A DNA stretch of 64,000 nucleotides from Angiostrongylus vasorum (lineage: Eukaryota; Nematoda; Chromadorea; Rhabditida; Metastrongylidae): assembly GCA_018806985.1 (NCBI GenBank), contig JADANN010000450.1:62001-126000 (forward strand), in the 5' to 3' direction. The notes beneath the pieces were generated by a model that saw nothing but the letters and a program-made list of their open reading frames with translations, did no database searches and had not been told where the DNA came from. A program made the translations under genes and the position numbers. Positions 1-15,200 of this stretch are shown here, piece after piece. The stretch's first letter is position 1. Each line of letters begins with the position of its first letter.

Positions 1-208
1 AATAGGACATGCTTACTGTTTTTGCTTCTATTTAAGCAAATAGATCGAACCAATTTAAAACGATTGAAATTTTAGAAGTTCATACCCGTCGAATACTTTA
101 TAATCGAGCCCTTTATAAACATTAATAACCCTCGAGCCTAGAATTATGTTCAAATATGAAAAGAATGATTTATTAAGTCTACTATTTGTTAGCGTTTCTT
201 GGTGGAAG

Positions 209-3200
209 ATGGGCAATTGTGATTCGGAGATCACTTCCGATATAAGTGAACGTAACCGAAAAATCAATGGTATGATCGATCGTGGTGAAAAAGTCGAGGG
301 AAGAGTTATTAAGCTCTTGTTATTAGGTAAGTTTATACGTGAATTGATTCCTTTTGAATCTATATCAAGTAAAAAGGCATCCATTAAAGTATTCATAGAA
401 AGCTTTTGAGTCCACTTTAGCAAATATCTGGGAGTTTTGTATGGTTATTTCTTCACCGTGTGAAGTAGCGCGTATAGCGCCGTGGTCGGAGACGCCCTGC
501 TAAACACATGGGATCGATCCATGCACCCCAGGCTCACCACGCGCTCCATTCCTCTGCGGTCGGCAAGTTGGTACAAAACCTGTGTGGAAAGACAGCAGCA
601 CTGACTCGATGCTATTGTTTGGCCACTGCGAATCTTTGTAAAGGCCAGATATGCGTTCATTCACTTCCAACGGTACTGAATGAAGTCGAATCCATGGCGC
701 TTTCCTCAGAATTTGTCAACGCCGACAGCTCTATTCCTCATCCTTTATCTCGTAACCATCTGATCAATATTTGCATGCTTCAGAACGTTTTTGGTAATCC
801 TAGTTGAAGGAAATAAAAATACTAAAAGCGTAGATCGTTCAGCGTTGACCAATTCCCTGTGTACTAGAATCTACTTGTAGCGCTCTAGAGTTGATTAAAT
901 GTGTACCTGGACTTAAACAATAACTCCTGAGAACTTACCGATGTAATAATTCGATATTTCTGTCTTAGAAAACTCCGGCACCAATTCACAGATTCTGGAA
1001 GGGCTGGTTTGGACGAGCATTTGGTCGATTGATAATAATATCATCAACAATGAGAGCTAACGATTAAAGCGTCTTTAAATTCTTCAGAACAGATGATCTT
1101 CAAAGCGTGTTGTTTTGCCAACTGCCAATTAGAAAATTATGCTAATCAGAACAAATTACTTACTTGGATACTTGGATGGCCCGTCTTCACTGGTTGTGAG
1201 GGCCCAGCATAGATTCCATTTATTCGGAGTTTTGCTGCCTTAGTCATTGTGGTTCTCTGGAGCCTCCGAGGTCATCCAGGCCAAAGTCTGCCCAGCTCGC
1301 CACCACCACAAGCAGTCGGTACCCTTGTGGATCAGAAGGAGATATGCCACCGTGTATCCAGTTTAATACCAGGACGGGAGGCTTGGCCAGCTCAGAGCAG
1401 GACCGAACCAGCACCGTGCTCGTGAATATAGGCATCACTACCACTGGGCCATCCGCTCCTTTTCCATAACTACGGACGTTTATTCTATTGTGAAGAAAGA
1501 ACAGTGACAAGGTTTTCAGCTAATCACCTTTATTTCAGGAGCCGGCGAGAGTGGAAAAAGTACGATACTTAAGCAAATGAAGTGAGTTACAGATTGACAT
1601 CAAACGTTTCTTAATTATTTTTTGCTTGCAACAATAAACCGTGCTGACTGGAACGACGCCAAATCAGCTTTCACGAAGTTGCTCGTTGTTATTCAATAAA
1701 GAACAGCTTTTCAACAACTAGAGCACTTGAGGGTTTGAGAACATCACTGCATTGTAGAAGAGACTTTGTTCTATCGTTCTATGAGTATAAATGCTACTTG
1801 TGCTATAATTTACTATACATTAGTACGCTCCATCATGTGAACTCATGGCTGTCAACATTTGGAAGTGTTTTGCAACTTATTCTCTGTATATTTCGCCATT
1901 TTTTCTATACCGGGACACTCCATACAGTAACTATATATTCAGTAAATGCAAGTTAAACATAGTGGTTTCGACTGCGGCTTCAGCCGACCTGAGTTCAATG
2001 CCGATTTATGCTCTACACAACATTCCCATTGATGGATGATTGCTGATAACACCAATAAACTAAAAAAAAACTGGCTCAGAGAATGGCAAAGCGAGGTCTT
2101 TGGTTGGTGCATTGAATAGCATGTGAACTCCCGGATAGAGAGTATTCGCTGGCTCGAAGCCCAGTTGAGATTCCATGTTCTGCTCATATCCCAGCATTGT
2201 TGTACTTGTAGTTCACATAATACTCTGTCACTAAAATAGGAATGGCAGTAAGTAAAATTTCACCATCAGCATCGCGTATAGAAAGGCATTACTGAGTATG
2301 CCTCATTCGAGGGCATGGTCCGCTGAGGAAGGCCTGACTCGACACGAAGGCGAAGCCACCACATCGAGACGAGTAACAAGCGTGGACCACCGACTCGGAT
2401 CATCGGCTCTGATGAAGACGAAGACGTCGAAACGTTAGCCGAAAATAAATATACTTTTCAACCTCGTGTAAGCTCATCAAAGAAAGAATACATATTGGGC
2501 AATAAGTAAACTTTACACTATAGTCCACTATAGAAATTACAATTGAAATAACAATTACATGTCAAATTACCAGTCAATGAATTCCTTCGAGAAAAAATCT
2601 TTCTATATGCCTAGGTGTGAAATAGAGCTTTTCCCAGCAGACACCTTTCACAACATCTTTGTAGAACAAGCAGTCGATCGATTGCAAAAAGTGTTGAAAA
2701 CTGTTCTATGTGACAAAATAAACTATCAGAAAGAAAATGACCACCATACTGCTCATACTCACCAATAAGCGCTCCGCGTATGATTGTGGACAATGAACAC
2801 CGTCCGCTTTGTGTTTCATTATAATAGCAGGTGATCGGCTAGCAAACATTTAGACTCTATAGGCCCACATCTTCCTCTGTTCATCCAATGATATGAAAGA
2901 CAGAAAAAGGGAAAGGATTTGCTTCGGCATTTATGTTCACCCTAGTACTACCAAGAACGCTTTTGACTTGTAGCAAATCTCAAGACCAACTTCTCCATAA
3001 ATCAATAAAGACACTACTTTCTCGATGGGTAGACACGATATTGTTATCATAGCATTTATTCGCAGTCGACGTTTTGGCGGTTTCGCCCTCTTTAGAGCTC
3101 GGAAAGGTCAAATTGATATGCATCTACTCAGCCGACCACTTTGATAACCTTAGCGGACAAAAACTTAGCACATATATTCCCACTCGCATAGTAAAGCACT

Positions 3201-6200
3201 TCTTTTAATAACTCACCGTTGTGTCCACTGCAAGCCTGCCAATTATTTGCTGGACACCACTCGCAAAGAGTCCTACATGGATGAGGAATGTGCCTGGATC
3301 AGGCAGAAAAATCAGCCTCTGATATGGGAAGAGGTCACACGTGGTCACAAGACACCACTCTTTGCTATCCATTTTCGGATTTTTTGAAGTGCCCAAAACG
3401 CTTCGAGAGTTTTACGAGCTGATGTTTTGGATTCCTGTAGAAAGATGTGTATTTCTGTCTTGGCTCATCAAAAACTGAATTATTGATATCTTTACTCGGT
3501 TTATAGTGATTGACCCTAAAGATTTAACGAATGGAACAGTGCTGCAGAGAAATCAGCTGCCATATTCTACATGTGGTCGTGCTAATTATCAAGCTGAACT
3601 GGCAGCAGGAAAACTCTTTTGCTCACGTCGTATACCAAACTAGCACAAGAAAGGAGCATCAGGCATTTTCTGTTATGTTCTTTTTTTAACAGTTTCTGTA
3701 GAGTAAACATTGATGGGAAATATGCGAGACTGTGACCGAAGCATAGAGCTTGCTCTTAGCTGAGGTTTTGTTTGGAAATATTGAATTCCTTCTCATGTTC
3801 GGAGACCTTGCTAGAGAATTTTTTTTCTTTCTTCGTCAGCTAGCATGACACTATACTGTTCTCGATTTTATCATTCATGTTTGTAACTGCCCCTTTTTCG
3901 TTGGAAATTTTAGTGACATGAATTCCTTTTCTGTTATTTGAAGGTTTTATTCTAAAACATGCTTAAATTCAATGAACACTGTATAGAAAGTACACACGCG
4001 ATTGACGCGACGTGGTATCAAGCCAACTCTACAAATCTATGATGTTCTGAACTCACTGAATACTCTGGTGGTCGAGAAACCATTACCAGTTGTTAAAAAA
4101 CCATCTTCATCGTTAGAGGGCTAAATTAAACCTGCACAGCCTTAAACTGCGTTTCGTCTTTAATCGGATCATTTCAAATAACAACTGATAGCGTTCCATT
4201 TAATTTAATCATATTAGGACACCATTACTGTTCCGCAAATTTTCCCAACGGAATGACCTTATTTGTGGAAACGAAGAGTCGTCGAAAACGTAGAAAACAT
4301 AGACAGACCTCAAAATGAAAATTTCCTTTTTTCGTCCGATTTTTTGAGAACTCCATGTTGCTTCAGAAAAAAGGCGTAAATTTTGCACCAGTTCAATGAG
4401 ATCTTGGTAATTGGTGGTCTTATGGAAATTATTGAAATCTTTTCAGAATCATACACGATAATGGCTTTTCACAAGACGAGGCTTACCAAAAGATATCTGT
4501 TGTTTGTGCGAATATCGTACAATCAGTTGGTGCGCTCATCGACGGGATGAAAGCATTGAATATTCCGTTCACATCGAAACAGTGCCTCGTATGAAAAACT
4601 CGGTTTTCTTTTTTTATTTTTTTTCATTTCCTTTAAGTTTTCATTTGTTATTTTTTCTCCTTTTTTTGTTTTTTTACATTTTTCTTTTGTTTACAGGAAT
4701 ACGCTGTAATCGTCAAAGACATTCTGGATCGAAATGAAGAATTCCAACCGCTAACAGAAGAATTGTACAAGTCCGTACTTACATTAGAAGTTTTTTTTCA
4801 ATTGAATGAGTTTCAAGACTTCTTCCTATCAAGTCCCATTAAGGTTTCATCGAACCGTATAAAATCCTACTCTTCAGGTTCAGTCATTCATAACTATTCA
4901 TTTTCTATGATTTGCTAGTATTTCGGATAAAATTATGTTGATTATAAGGTGAAAACAGATCCCAAGTTCGACTTTCTATTAAGCTCGGCACTGGATTATT
5001 ATGGATCATACTACTTGGACTATTGAAAACAGATCTTTCTTTTCTGGTTAACTTAAGTCCTCTGTATAAAAGTCGTGACAAAAACTGAATTGGTGAAGTA
5101 CATGAATCAGCGTTTTCTTTTTATTTATTGCCTACTACAATTTTCACGGCCGAGTATTATTCGAAATCAACCACAACGATGCTGAAGTATTCGTAAAACT
5201 TTGACCCAGGGTCAGATCCAACCACGATTTTTCTTTCAGGGACCCCGCGCATTACACTGCGCCACAGAGCACCTTGCTACGCGTTTCTCTCAGCTGATTC
5301 TATTGATCACTGCCCCATCAACGGAACTGATCTGAGAAGCACAAATCGGCGTTGAACCCACTTAAGCCGAGGCTGCAGTTGTTCACAGTCACATTGTTCA
5401 TCAATCACAATCTTTTCTTTCTTATTTATTGCCTATCATAGTTTTCACGGCAAAGTTTTATTCGAAGTCAACCACGAGTGATTGCTGATGGCACTGGTGG
5501 GCAGAAAACTAGCTGACAGAAAAGCTGAACAAAGGCTTCCGTGGTACAGTGTTTAACGCGCGAGCCCGGAAAGGGAAATCGTGGTTCGATCTGAAGTGGG
5601 GTCGAAGTTTTGAGAATATCTCAGAATCATTCGGTTGATCATGAATCATTTTTATAGAATACTTTTGAATCATGAGCAATGATCTAATCGAAGCTGATCG
5701 ATATTTGTAATCGATATAAAGAAGACAATGTACCATGCTTGATTTACACTTAGCACTAGTACATTTGAGAAATTTCACAAATAGTCAGTACTGGTAGATG
5801 AAAAAAATTTCTCAAAGTGTATCTGTTGTGAGGAATACTCAACTCATTGCTTTCCACGGTTTCCTTTGTGAAGAGAAAAACGTTTTTAGATCTATAAAGA
5901 CGTTATGGAATGACAAAGGTGTCGAAGTTGCGTATAAAAGGCGAGATGAATTTTACTTACATGATTCGGCAAAGTAGTAAGTCATTTGCTTGAATAAACC
6001 AATGTAACGTTCTCAAATATTCGCATCTATAGTTTTTTGCCAGCATTCCAATTTGTTAACAAAATAGAATTGTGTCTTGAAGGTGAATACATGGGTTTTT
6101 TCAAAATAGTTCTATATTCTGATTATATCCATGATTGTAAAAGGGGCGCGTGTGGCGCAGTAGTTAGAGGCGCCACTGCGACACACACACATAGAGTCGA

Positions 6201-9200
6201 TCGGAATCGATCCCCTTGCCTATGGCCCAGCAAGCCCTCCACCTCCACGAGGTCGGCAAATTGGCACTTTATCCTTTATTTTCTTATCCATGATTGTTGT
6301 CATTTTACAAGTAATACCACTGATTACTGAGTATTGATCGTAAGCCTAAAAAGCTTCCGATAGTATAAATGTTCTCTGGCTACTGATTAGACAAATATAG
6401 CGTGCTTTTATGCTCAGAGGGCTTACGGCGCGTGAGGGTAAGAGTTGCTTTGCAATACACACGTGGTCGTTGGTTCGATCCCGTGTTCCGGGCCCACGAA
6501 GCCTTCCATCACTCAGATGTGGGCAAATTGGTACCAGGTTTGTCGCGAAGGATAGCACCACTGGCTTGATACATTGGTAACTCACCGCTGGTCATTGTAT
6601 AAGCCAGATCAGTTGCATTCAATCAACTCTAGTGGTGCTTGATAAAGTCGAATGCCTGGCGCAACCCTCAGAGATTGATAAATGTCGTCGAGAGCTCTAT
6701 CCTTTATCGTTTATTCGATGAATGACTAGTACAGCGACATAACTGACTTCAATTTAGCTTTCTTGATTCGTTGGATCGAATTTATGATAAGAATTTCGTT
6801 CCCACTGAACAGGACATCTTGCGAACTCGTATAGCCACTATGGGAGTGATTGAAGTCTGTTTTCATATGAAAAATAAGTTCTGGAGGTACGACTTCACCT
6901 TGAAAGCTTTTCTACTTGTGCTTGTACTAACATTTACGGGAATTACCATTTATTATTTATTATTATAAATATCGACTTCACTCTTGTCATTATTATTATT
7001 CATATAATCTGGAAATCATTTATTACACAAAACAATCGAGTTACACTGTCGCTAAAACACATCACCTGTGAAATAAAAATAGATTCTGGGTTTAATGTCT
7101 AGGCAACATTCAATATTTATTGTAAACTACAGTTGCCAGTTAGCTGAACAAGCTTTCTGACTGTGCTATATCCCACATTCCCTGTCACACATATTCAAAA
7201 GGAGCACTGAAATGCTACATTGTAGACACCTGAAATTCATTCACTTAAAGCGGTTATAATGTAAACATCTGGTGTATGGCCACATTTTCCACCTTTTATC
7301 GAACGCCTTCAAGTTTCCCAAATTTGACAACTTCTTTGTTATCTTTTTTCAGTGTTGATTCTGGATTTCTTAAGTCTATATGTAGTCACAATAGTGACAC
7401 TTGACGCTTGAATAGCCCGTCCTCACTGGTTGTGCGGGCGCCAGCGCAATCTCCATTTTCGGAGATTTGCTGGCTAAGCCATTGTGGTTCCCGGAATCCC
7501 GAGGGCAGCCTGGCCAAAGTCTGCCCTAGATCTTAACCACCACAGGCAGTCTCAGCCCTCGTGGATCAGAGGGAGATTTGCCACCGTGCGATTTTGATAC
7601 CAGGACGGCGGTGGATCTTGGTATTGGTTTACTCTTAGCTAGCTTTCCTGATGGAAACGCCGGTCTCCTCAGCTTGGGAGACCCTGCCGGGGAGACGAAT
7701 CCCCCCCGCTGTCCCTAGAATCCCTACATCGCAGTCCGACACCCAGGAACACCTCCCAGCCACAATGAGGCGGTAAACCGTTTGGAGGAGTGACAATAGT
7801 AGATCAGATATATTGTATTTTTACGGCAACAGAAAAGGAACAGAGAACATCACAAGGTGATAATCTGCATGAAGACAAAACGTGTTTGCTGTCGTTAAAA
7901 AACGCTCATCAACTCAAAAAATTAGACCTGACATGTTCAAGGGTATTTGACGTTGGAGGTCAGCGTTCACAACGAAAGAAATGGGTCCACTGCTTCGATG
8001 ACGCCAAAGCGATCATCTACGTGGCATCGTTGAGTGAATACGATCAAGTTCTGCTTGAAGATAATGAGACGGTAAGCGATTATTTAACGTTGTCGATAGG
8101 CAACTTAATGCACCGTTAACATAGAAAAGCACTGACCACTGCGCAATTCAAATGGGTGCGTGTAGCGCAGTGGTGTCTCACACTACACATGTGGTCAATC
8201 TCGCGCTCCAGGCTCACCAAGCCCTTCCATACCCCCAGAGGTCAGCAAGTTGGCACCAGAGATGTCTCGAAGAAACGCATGTGCATTCAGTTACATCTAA
8301 CGGCGCTAAGTGAAGTCAAATGCATGGCGCATCCCTGAGGAATTGATCAGTACCAAGAGCTTTATCCTTTTTATTAAGCATAAGGAATGATAAGAAGTGA
8401 AGCATACTGAGCAGATGTGAAATGATGACATAAATGACAGGGATAAATCAATAGAGTTACACACTAGATTTTCCTATGCACCACATATACTGCCGACTGA
8501 TACTTATCATTTTTTATTTCGCTTTTCTAACTCCTCGAAGACCATATGCACTGATATCAATGCGTACGTAAGAAGCAGGTTGTATGGTATGAGTTGATTT
8601 TTTATCCATTTTATTAACTGCTTCCTTAAGCTACCAAGATTTTTCCGACACGCTGCTATTATTATTATTACCACCACTGTTACTGGTGCTATTATTGGTG
8701 TAATTAATAATTACTGTTATCACTTGATAATAATATTAATTATTAATCAGTTTGAATCCTGTTAAAACTATTTGCTAACATCTATTACCCTTTTTTTATT
8801 GAACGACCCCACATAACACGTATCATAGTGTGCTGATCCCAGCACTACGTATATCTTATTCCTTTCCTGGCATCCGTAATCACGAAGTTCTTCGAACCTT
8901 GTTTAATTGTTGATTCCGCCGCTACTTGAGAGTTTTTTGGTTTTCTTCAACTTATGTTCTGAAACCGAAACTGCCCTCAGCAGTATGATTGCATGATGGA
9001 CGAGTTTTTTTCTCATCGCAGACAAAAGTTGTTTATGTTCTAAGAACATGGGAGAATGCGTAGAAGAATATGGAGGATTTGTAGCACACAAAACACAAAA
9101 AACCATAAAATTATGAAAAGAACAGAAGGAGTAGAATTATCCTCGGAAGACTACAGCGGACTGTGTAACAAAGTTGCTCCGGTGGTGTTAAAAATTTACC

Positions 9201-12200
9201 AATCAGCCAACGTAACTGAGTCAACGCACAATAAGCTCAAAAAAGCAGAGCTTAAAAAATGCATTCGCATCAATAATTCGGGACATAGATAACAAGCCTG
9301 ATACTATTTGATATTGCTCTTTAGGGAAGATCTATTTATATCAATATGATTGTGTTTGCAGAATCGCATGCAAGAATCACTTCAGCTGTTTCGACAAGTC
9401 GTCAATAATAAGTACTTTGTGAGGACCTCGGTCATTCTTTTCTTAAACAAAAAGGATATTTTTTGAGAAGAAAATAGGACATGGTAAATCACTGAAGATT
9501 GCGTTCCCACATTACAAAGGTTTGTTCCTAGTTCTATTGTTTCATTGCACTAGTATTTCGATCCTCCCAACGGTTTACCGCCTCATCGTGGCTGGGAGGT
9601 GTTCCTGGGTGTCGGACTGCGATGTAGGGATTCTAGGGACAGCGGGGGTCCCTGGCAGGGTCTTCTAAGCTGAGAAGGAGTCCGGCGTTTCCATCAGGAA
9701 GCCTAGCTAAGAGTAAATCAATACCAGGATCCACCACCGTCCTGGTATCAAAATCGCATGGTGGAAAATCTCCCTCTGATCCAGAAGGTCTGCGACTCCC
9801 TGCGGTGGTGAAAACCTGGAGCAGACTTTGGCCAGGCTGTCCTCGAGATTCCAGGAAACCACAATGGTTTAACTAGCGAATCTCGAAAAATGGTGATTAT
9901 GCTGGGACCCGCACAACCATTGAGGACGGGCCATTCAAGTATCAAGTAAGTATTTCGATGCTAACAACCACGGCATGTTGAATTTAAAAAATATCCACAT
10001 ATTTTATTCTCAGTATTTAGTATCAAAACCGTTTTTCTAACTGAATTTTTTATTGGTGTAAAAAAGAAGGAAGGTAAAGATCAATAAATGCACAATTAGT
10101 CAGTGAAGCACTGGAAAGTCTCATTTATAAAAGCAACAGACAGTTTAAATAAACGTGCACTACATCGAGAGAGACGATGGGACCAGGGAAAAATACGATG
10201 CCGAATAGACGAAGTGGTGTTTTCAGCGTCTCAGCAAACATCGCCGTGTTACATCGGGTAATATCTTTCTTCCGCTATGACTTTACTGATGACAACAAAA
10301 CTAATATGTTGAACGGTTCGCCTCAACAAAAAAAATTTATGCATCCCACCACGTGTCAGTTAATTCAGTTAAGCGTGGCACCGATCGATACAGCAGCTAA
10401 TGTTAGTTGGTGCAAAACAGAATGCTCGGGCTTTTATGATTTATTACGTGCCATTTATATTGCCACAAATGGGCCTCAGACGTGCGCAACTAAATCTTTG
10501 TATATAAAATTTTCAACAACCTGTATCACCTGTGTCACCTGTAGTCCCGTTGATCATGGAGTGACTCGAGCCGGCGCCATAAAATCTCGCTTTTCTCCGT
10601 AGCGCTCAAGAGTAGCCCAGTGGATTCTTCTTGCTCTCGGGCTCGTTGAGTACCATATTTTTTTCTTCTAGGCTTCTCATGAAGAATTCTGACCACTGGA
10701 TCGGTGGCCCTGCTGTACATTTAACATTCTGAGGAATCTAGTCCCCCTACGGCTCATGCCCATCGGTTCTCGATCATATGCATTACTTGTCCCGCGCACC
10801 TTATATTCGACTGTTTGCAGTAGAGAACGACATCTTTGATTTTTGATCGTTAACGCAGATCGGAGCTTTGAATCCCTTCCCGTGCTTGTGTGACACGGGA
10901 TATTCCTAGCATTGTCCTTTCGATTGCTCGTTCAATACTTACGCAGCGACCAGGTTTCTGATGCATACGTTAAAGTAGGAAGTACCGTTGAGTTGAAAAA
11001 AGTGGGCACGGATTCGGGTGTTCTTTATTCTCTTCACTACATCTAGTGCTGTTTGATTTTTTCACCTACGAAATACCATGTCGGATTTCGAAAGGGAGAA
11101 CTGATGATACGATATATTCATCCTTCTTTATTTCACATTAAGGAAGGCGGACGTGGTTATTAAAGAGATCTGAGTAGTATTCGTGAGTGATTTTCTCCCC
11201 TGGCCTTTCTGGACGCTGTAACTGTTTTGTCTGGGCGTCGGAGTGCAATCTTCTTGCTCTTGTAATTGGCGAGGCTTCGATGGGCTTTTCGAATGCTTTT
11301 TTCCAGCCTTTCTTCGACCATAACTGCCGCTCTTCTCTCTCTAAAATCTTTTTTATCGCCTTTCTGCATTGTTTTGCTAGTTCGCACGTTACTTGTCGGT
11401 GGCTTGCAGCTCGTGCGATTCCACACTGGCGTATCAGCTCAAGTGTTTCTGAATACAGAAGTCTCTTGGTGGCCTTCGAACTCTCAACTTCGAAAGCGCT
11501 GAAGTGAAGATGTTCAATGAGCCGATCGCATTCCTCGTCCATGTTATCGACAATGGGATCTTCCCAACAGCCGACTACTGTAGTGAATAAGTCCCAGTTT
11601 ATGGTGGCGTTTTTGTGACTTCGTTTTTTGAATTTAGCGGATTTTTTCTCCTTTCCGTGAAAAATGAAATCCTGCACGAAGAAGGCGATAGTCTAATCCC
11701 CTGTAGAATTTTTGGGACAACACCGACATCGGTAGAGCAAAACCTTCAATTTGCTATGATGTGGTCCATTTCGTCATGATGCTCTCCATTTGGAGACTCC
11801 CACGTCCAGCGTTGAGGGTGGGGATTCCGGAATTGCTAGTTACCATGGACGGTCATGGTCGTCATGATAAGCTTGGAGAACGGTTCACCCTGCTCGTTCC
11901 ATTCTAATCCGTGGGTCCCAACGTGACGTTCTTTAGGCGTTCTTCTTGGTCCAGTTTTAGCGTTGAAATCTCCAGTGATGATCTTGAAGAATGTATGTGG
12001 TCTTCTATAGAACTTCTCCAAGTCCATGTAGAACATCTTCGACTTCGACTTCTTCTTCGTCATAGTTTTATGTAAGCGTGTAAACGACGAAGATTGTCAA
12101 AGCCGGTATTGATCCCCATCTCTTCAATCGTAAACTTCCGATGTGTGTTGTTAGTTGTTCAGATGAATCGATGTTCATGGACAAATTCGTGTTGACGAGA

Positions 12201-15200
12201 ACGTCGATGCTACCGACTCCTCTACTGTCGCATGTTCCGAGGAACAGTTCTTCTCCGGTGTCATAGACAGCGTTGAAAGGCTGACGTCTTCTCGTCTCGG
12301 CCAGGCCGATGACGTCGTAGCTTATCTCTCTCGCTTGCGTGGTGGAGTCTTCTATCGAGGACTCGGATGCAAGTGTACGTGCATTGTAGGTACAGATCGT
12401 CAGCTTAGTTATTCGTGATCCAGGCAGCTTCCATTGGCACTGAGATTTTAGCAACCTCTCCGTACTCGTCCTACCCAACGCTGCGAAATCGGGGGCTCTT
12501 TCGGCGTCAGGTGAATGAGGCGCGTTTCTTTTACTGTTTTTAGCTTTTTTTAATACCCACGTATAGCTTATGGTGGTTAGATAGTCGAGTAGCTTGCTAA
12601 TGTCTTTCAGAGTGCACATGGAGCTTATTTGTTAGAGGCGACTCCTAACCACCTTCCATGCACTTCCCTGTCACTTGATTGCAGGCTTTTGGCCGGATTG
12701 ACTCATAGAATACAATCTGCACAAACTGGAACGCACCCACACACTCGTGCATGAATGCGTCCTCGTGAATACAGAAAGTATGTGCCAAATCGGCGCAGCA
12801 GAAACAGGGAGTTCGTTCCCTGAATCCAGATGCGTCTCAGGGAAGCAAAGGTCGATTTTGCTCTGCGATCAACCGCCTAACCACCACCAGTGAACGCGCC
12901 ACGTAGCCTCCCGACTAACCGGATCGAGATCCGTCAAATGAAAGAGATCCGTGGATTACAACAACAACATGATATAATAAAGATTAAAGCTCTCTGCGTT
13001 GGTCAATCCCTGAGGGATCCGACATGCATTCGACTTCATTGTTTGTCGGTGGAGGTGATTGAATGCGCATCTGGCCTTTACAATGACCTGCGGTGGGTTA
13101 CCGATGTATCAAGCCAGTGCTGCTATCCTTACAGACAAGACTTGGTACCAATCTGACGACCCCCTGAGAGATGGAAGGGATTGATGAGCCTGAGAGGCAG
13201 GGATCGATACAAGTGTACTGCGGAGCGCATCTGATCATTGCGCCACATGAGCCCACAACAAGATAACGAGGATAAAAATACACAGTATTTTAGGTATCCG
13301 AGACCTTAAGAGTGAATTCAATGCATCTATGATGCAAGACTATGATTGTGCATCATAAATGGATGACCTGGAACGATCACGAAGAAGACATGATTTTGCA
13401 AATTGGTAATGACCCCTAAATACCCTACTGGCAGCAGCTGCCGCTGCAGTAGACGTTACCATTCCTAACGAGTGTTTCTACGATGGAGCATGTTTTAATA
13501 TAGAAAGGCATTAGGAGCACTTTTTCAGCTATCTGTTATGATACACTACGGATAATCTTATGGAACTGACCTTGTAGAACAAAATACGAATAGCATAGGG
13601 AACATATTACAATATATCGAGACAACCAATACTCACACTTTTTCTTGATAAGCAAACACGAGTTTGTTACTAGTGCTCATTCACAATAGCTGATGTTTCT
13701 TCGGTTTTGGTTTCCTTAGAGTCTAGAAATGTCAGATTTGAATGCAAATCTCCTCAGCCAAACGCCTCCATAACCAAAACAGAGAAAACATAACACACAA
13801 TTTGTTTTTTTCACTGATAAGCTAGCACGAGGTTTATTAAAAAGAACCTCACTCGGATAACGTTCAGGCGCCTTCGTATTCTGCCCGGCCGGATTGATCC
13901 CGAGTCGATTACCTATAGTCGTCCTCATCCCATGTGAGTGCTACCGCAAGAAGTCGAATCCTGTGGAACACTACCAGAATGAAGGAACCTCACTCGGCAG
14001 TCCTCTTTTAGAGGGGGAAAGTTGTTGATACTGATTGTTCATTGACAATCGTTCCTTTTTCCCTCGACAACACATGCTGCAGCAGTAGGTATCATTATCA
14101 GCTCATTGCTGTAACGTTCAAAGTTGAACCCATCACTAGTTGTGTAGACGGCAGCGCAGACATAATAGCTTGGTTTATAAACCTAATACTCATCCAGTTG
14201 AGAAACTGTAATCCAACACAGCTCAAAAATACCCATATATTCCTGGGTCGTCTACACAGCAAATCGGAGCAAGCGATAAAAGAAGATCTTAAAGAGAGAA
14301 GAACAGCAGTCAAAGTCGAAGGTTTAGGGGTTGGGAAAAGCATTCGCAAAGCCAACCGAGGCCTCGCCAATTTCAGAACCAAGATGATTGCACTCAGACG
14401 CTCAGACGGAATGGTTACAGATTCCAGAAAGGTAGTGGAAACAAAATCATTCCCGATTACTATTCAGATTTTTTAAAAGTTGGGTACTCCTGCCCTCATG
14501 TGAAATAAAGAAGGATAGATATGTCACACCACAGGTTCCCTCTTCCGAAATTCGTCATGCCATTTCGTCGGTGAAAAAATCGAACAGCACTGTGTCCGGA
14601 CAGGATAAAATCTGAACACCTGAAGAATTTTCCGCCAGTCCTCGTTCTTCCAACTTTTCACTCGAGTCAGATTGATCTAAACAGGATTGATAAAACACTG
14701 GACGAACGGTAACCATGTGAGCAAGCAGAGTTTCGAAAAGGAGTTAGCACGATAGACCACATCCACACGATAACAAGACTCATTGAAGTATCACGAGAGT
14801 ACAAAAAACCGTTCTGTGTCACTTTCAACGACTTAAAGAAGGCTTTTGACTCAACTGAGAAAGAAGTACTCATGGAAGTCCTGGACAGGCACTGAGTCCC
14901 TTGAACTTGACACTTGAATGGTCTGTCCTCACTGGTTGTGCGGGTCCCTGCATAATCTCCACTTTTCGGAGATTTGCTGGTTAAGCCATTGTGGTTCCCT
15001 GGAATCCCGAGGTCAGCCCTGGCCAAGGTCTGCTCTAGATCTTAACCACCACAAGCACTCTCAGCCCTCGTGGATCAGAGTGAGATTTGCCACCATGCGA
15101 CTTTGTTACCAGGACGGTGGTGGATCGTGGTATTGGTTTACTCTTAGCTAGGCTTCCTGATGGAAACGCCGGACTCCTTCTCAGCTCGGAAAACCCTGCC

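Noticed and set aside
508..807. Open frames over several 250-300-base blocks such as this one as small genes
   Set aside because: They coincide with family A SINE copies, and the frame differs from copy to copy.
10177..10602. 141-codon plus-strand frame in the last G-alpha intron
   Set aside because: The end overlaps, antisense, the 3' coding part of RTE copy 1; the remainder shows no recognisable motif or splice support.
12890..13156. tRNA genes suggested by GGTTCGA-type boxes in many places
   Set aside because: The sequences have A and B boxes but do not close an acceptor stem or a full cloverleaf, and they continue into the SINE body.
14042..14476. Single 144-codon frame as a host gene
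   Set aside because: Its second half is the linker region of an RTE element ([12 protein letters not shown]) and the first half has no support.
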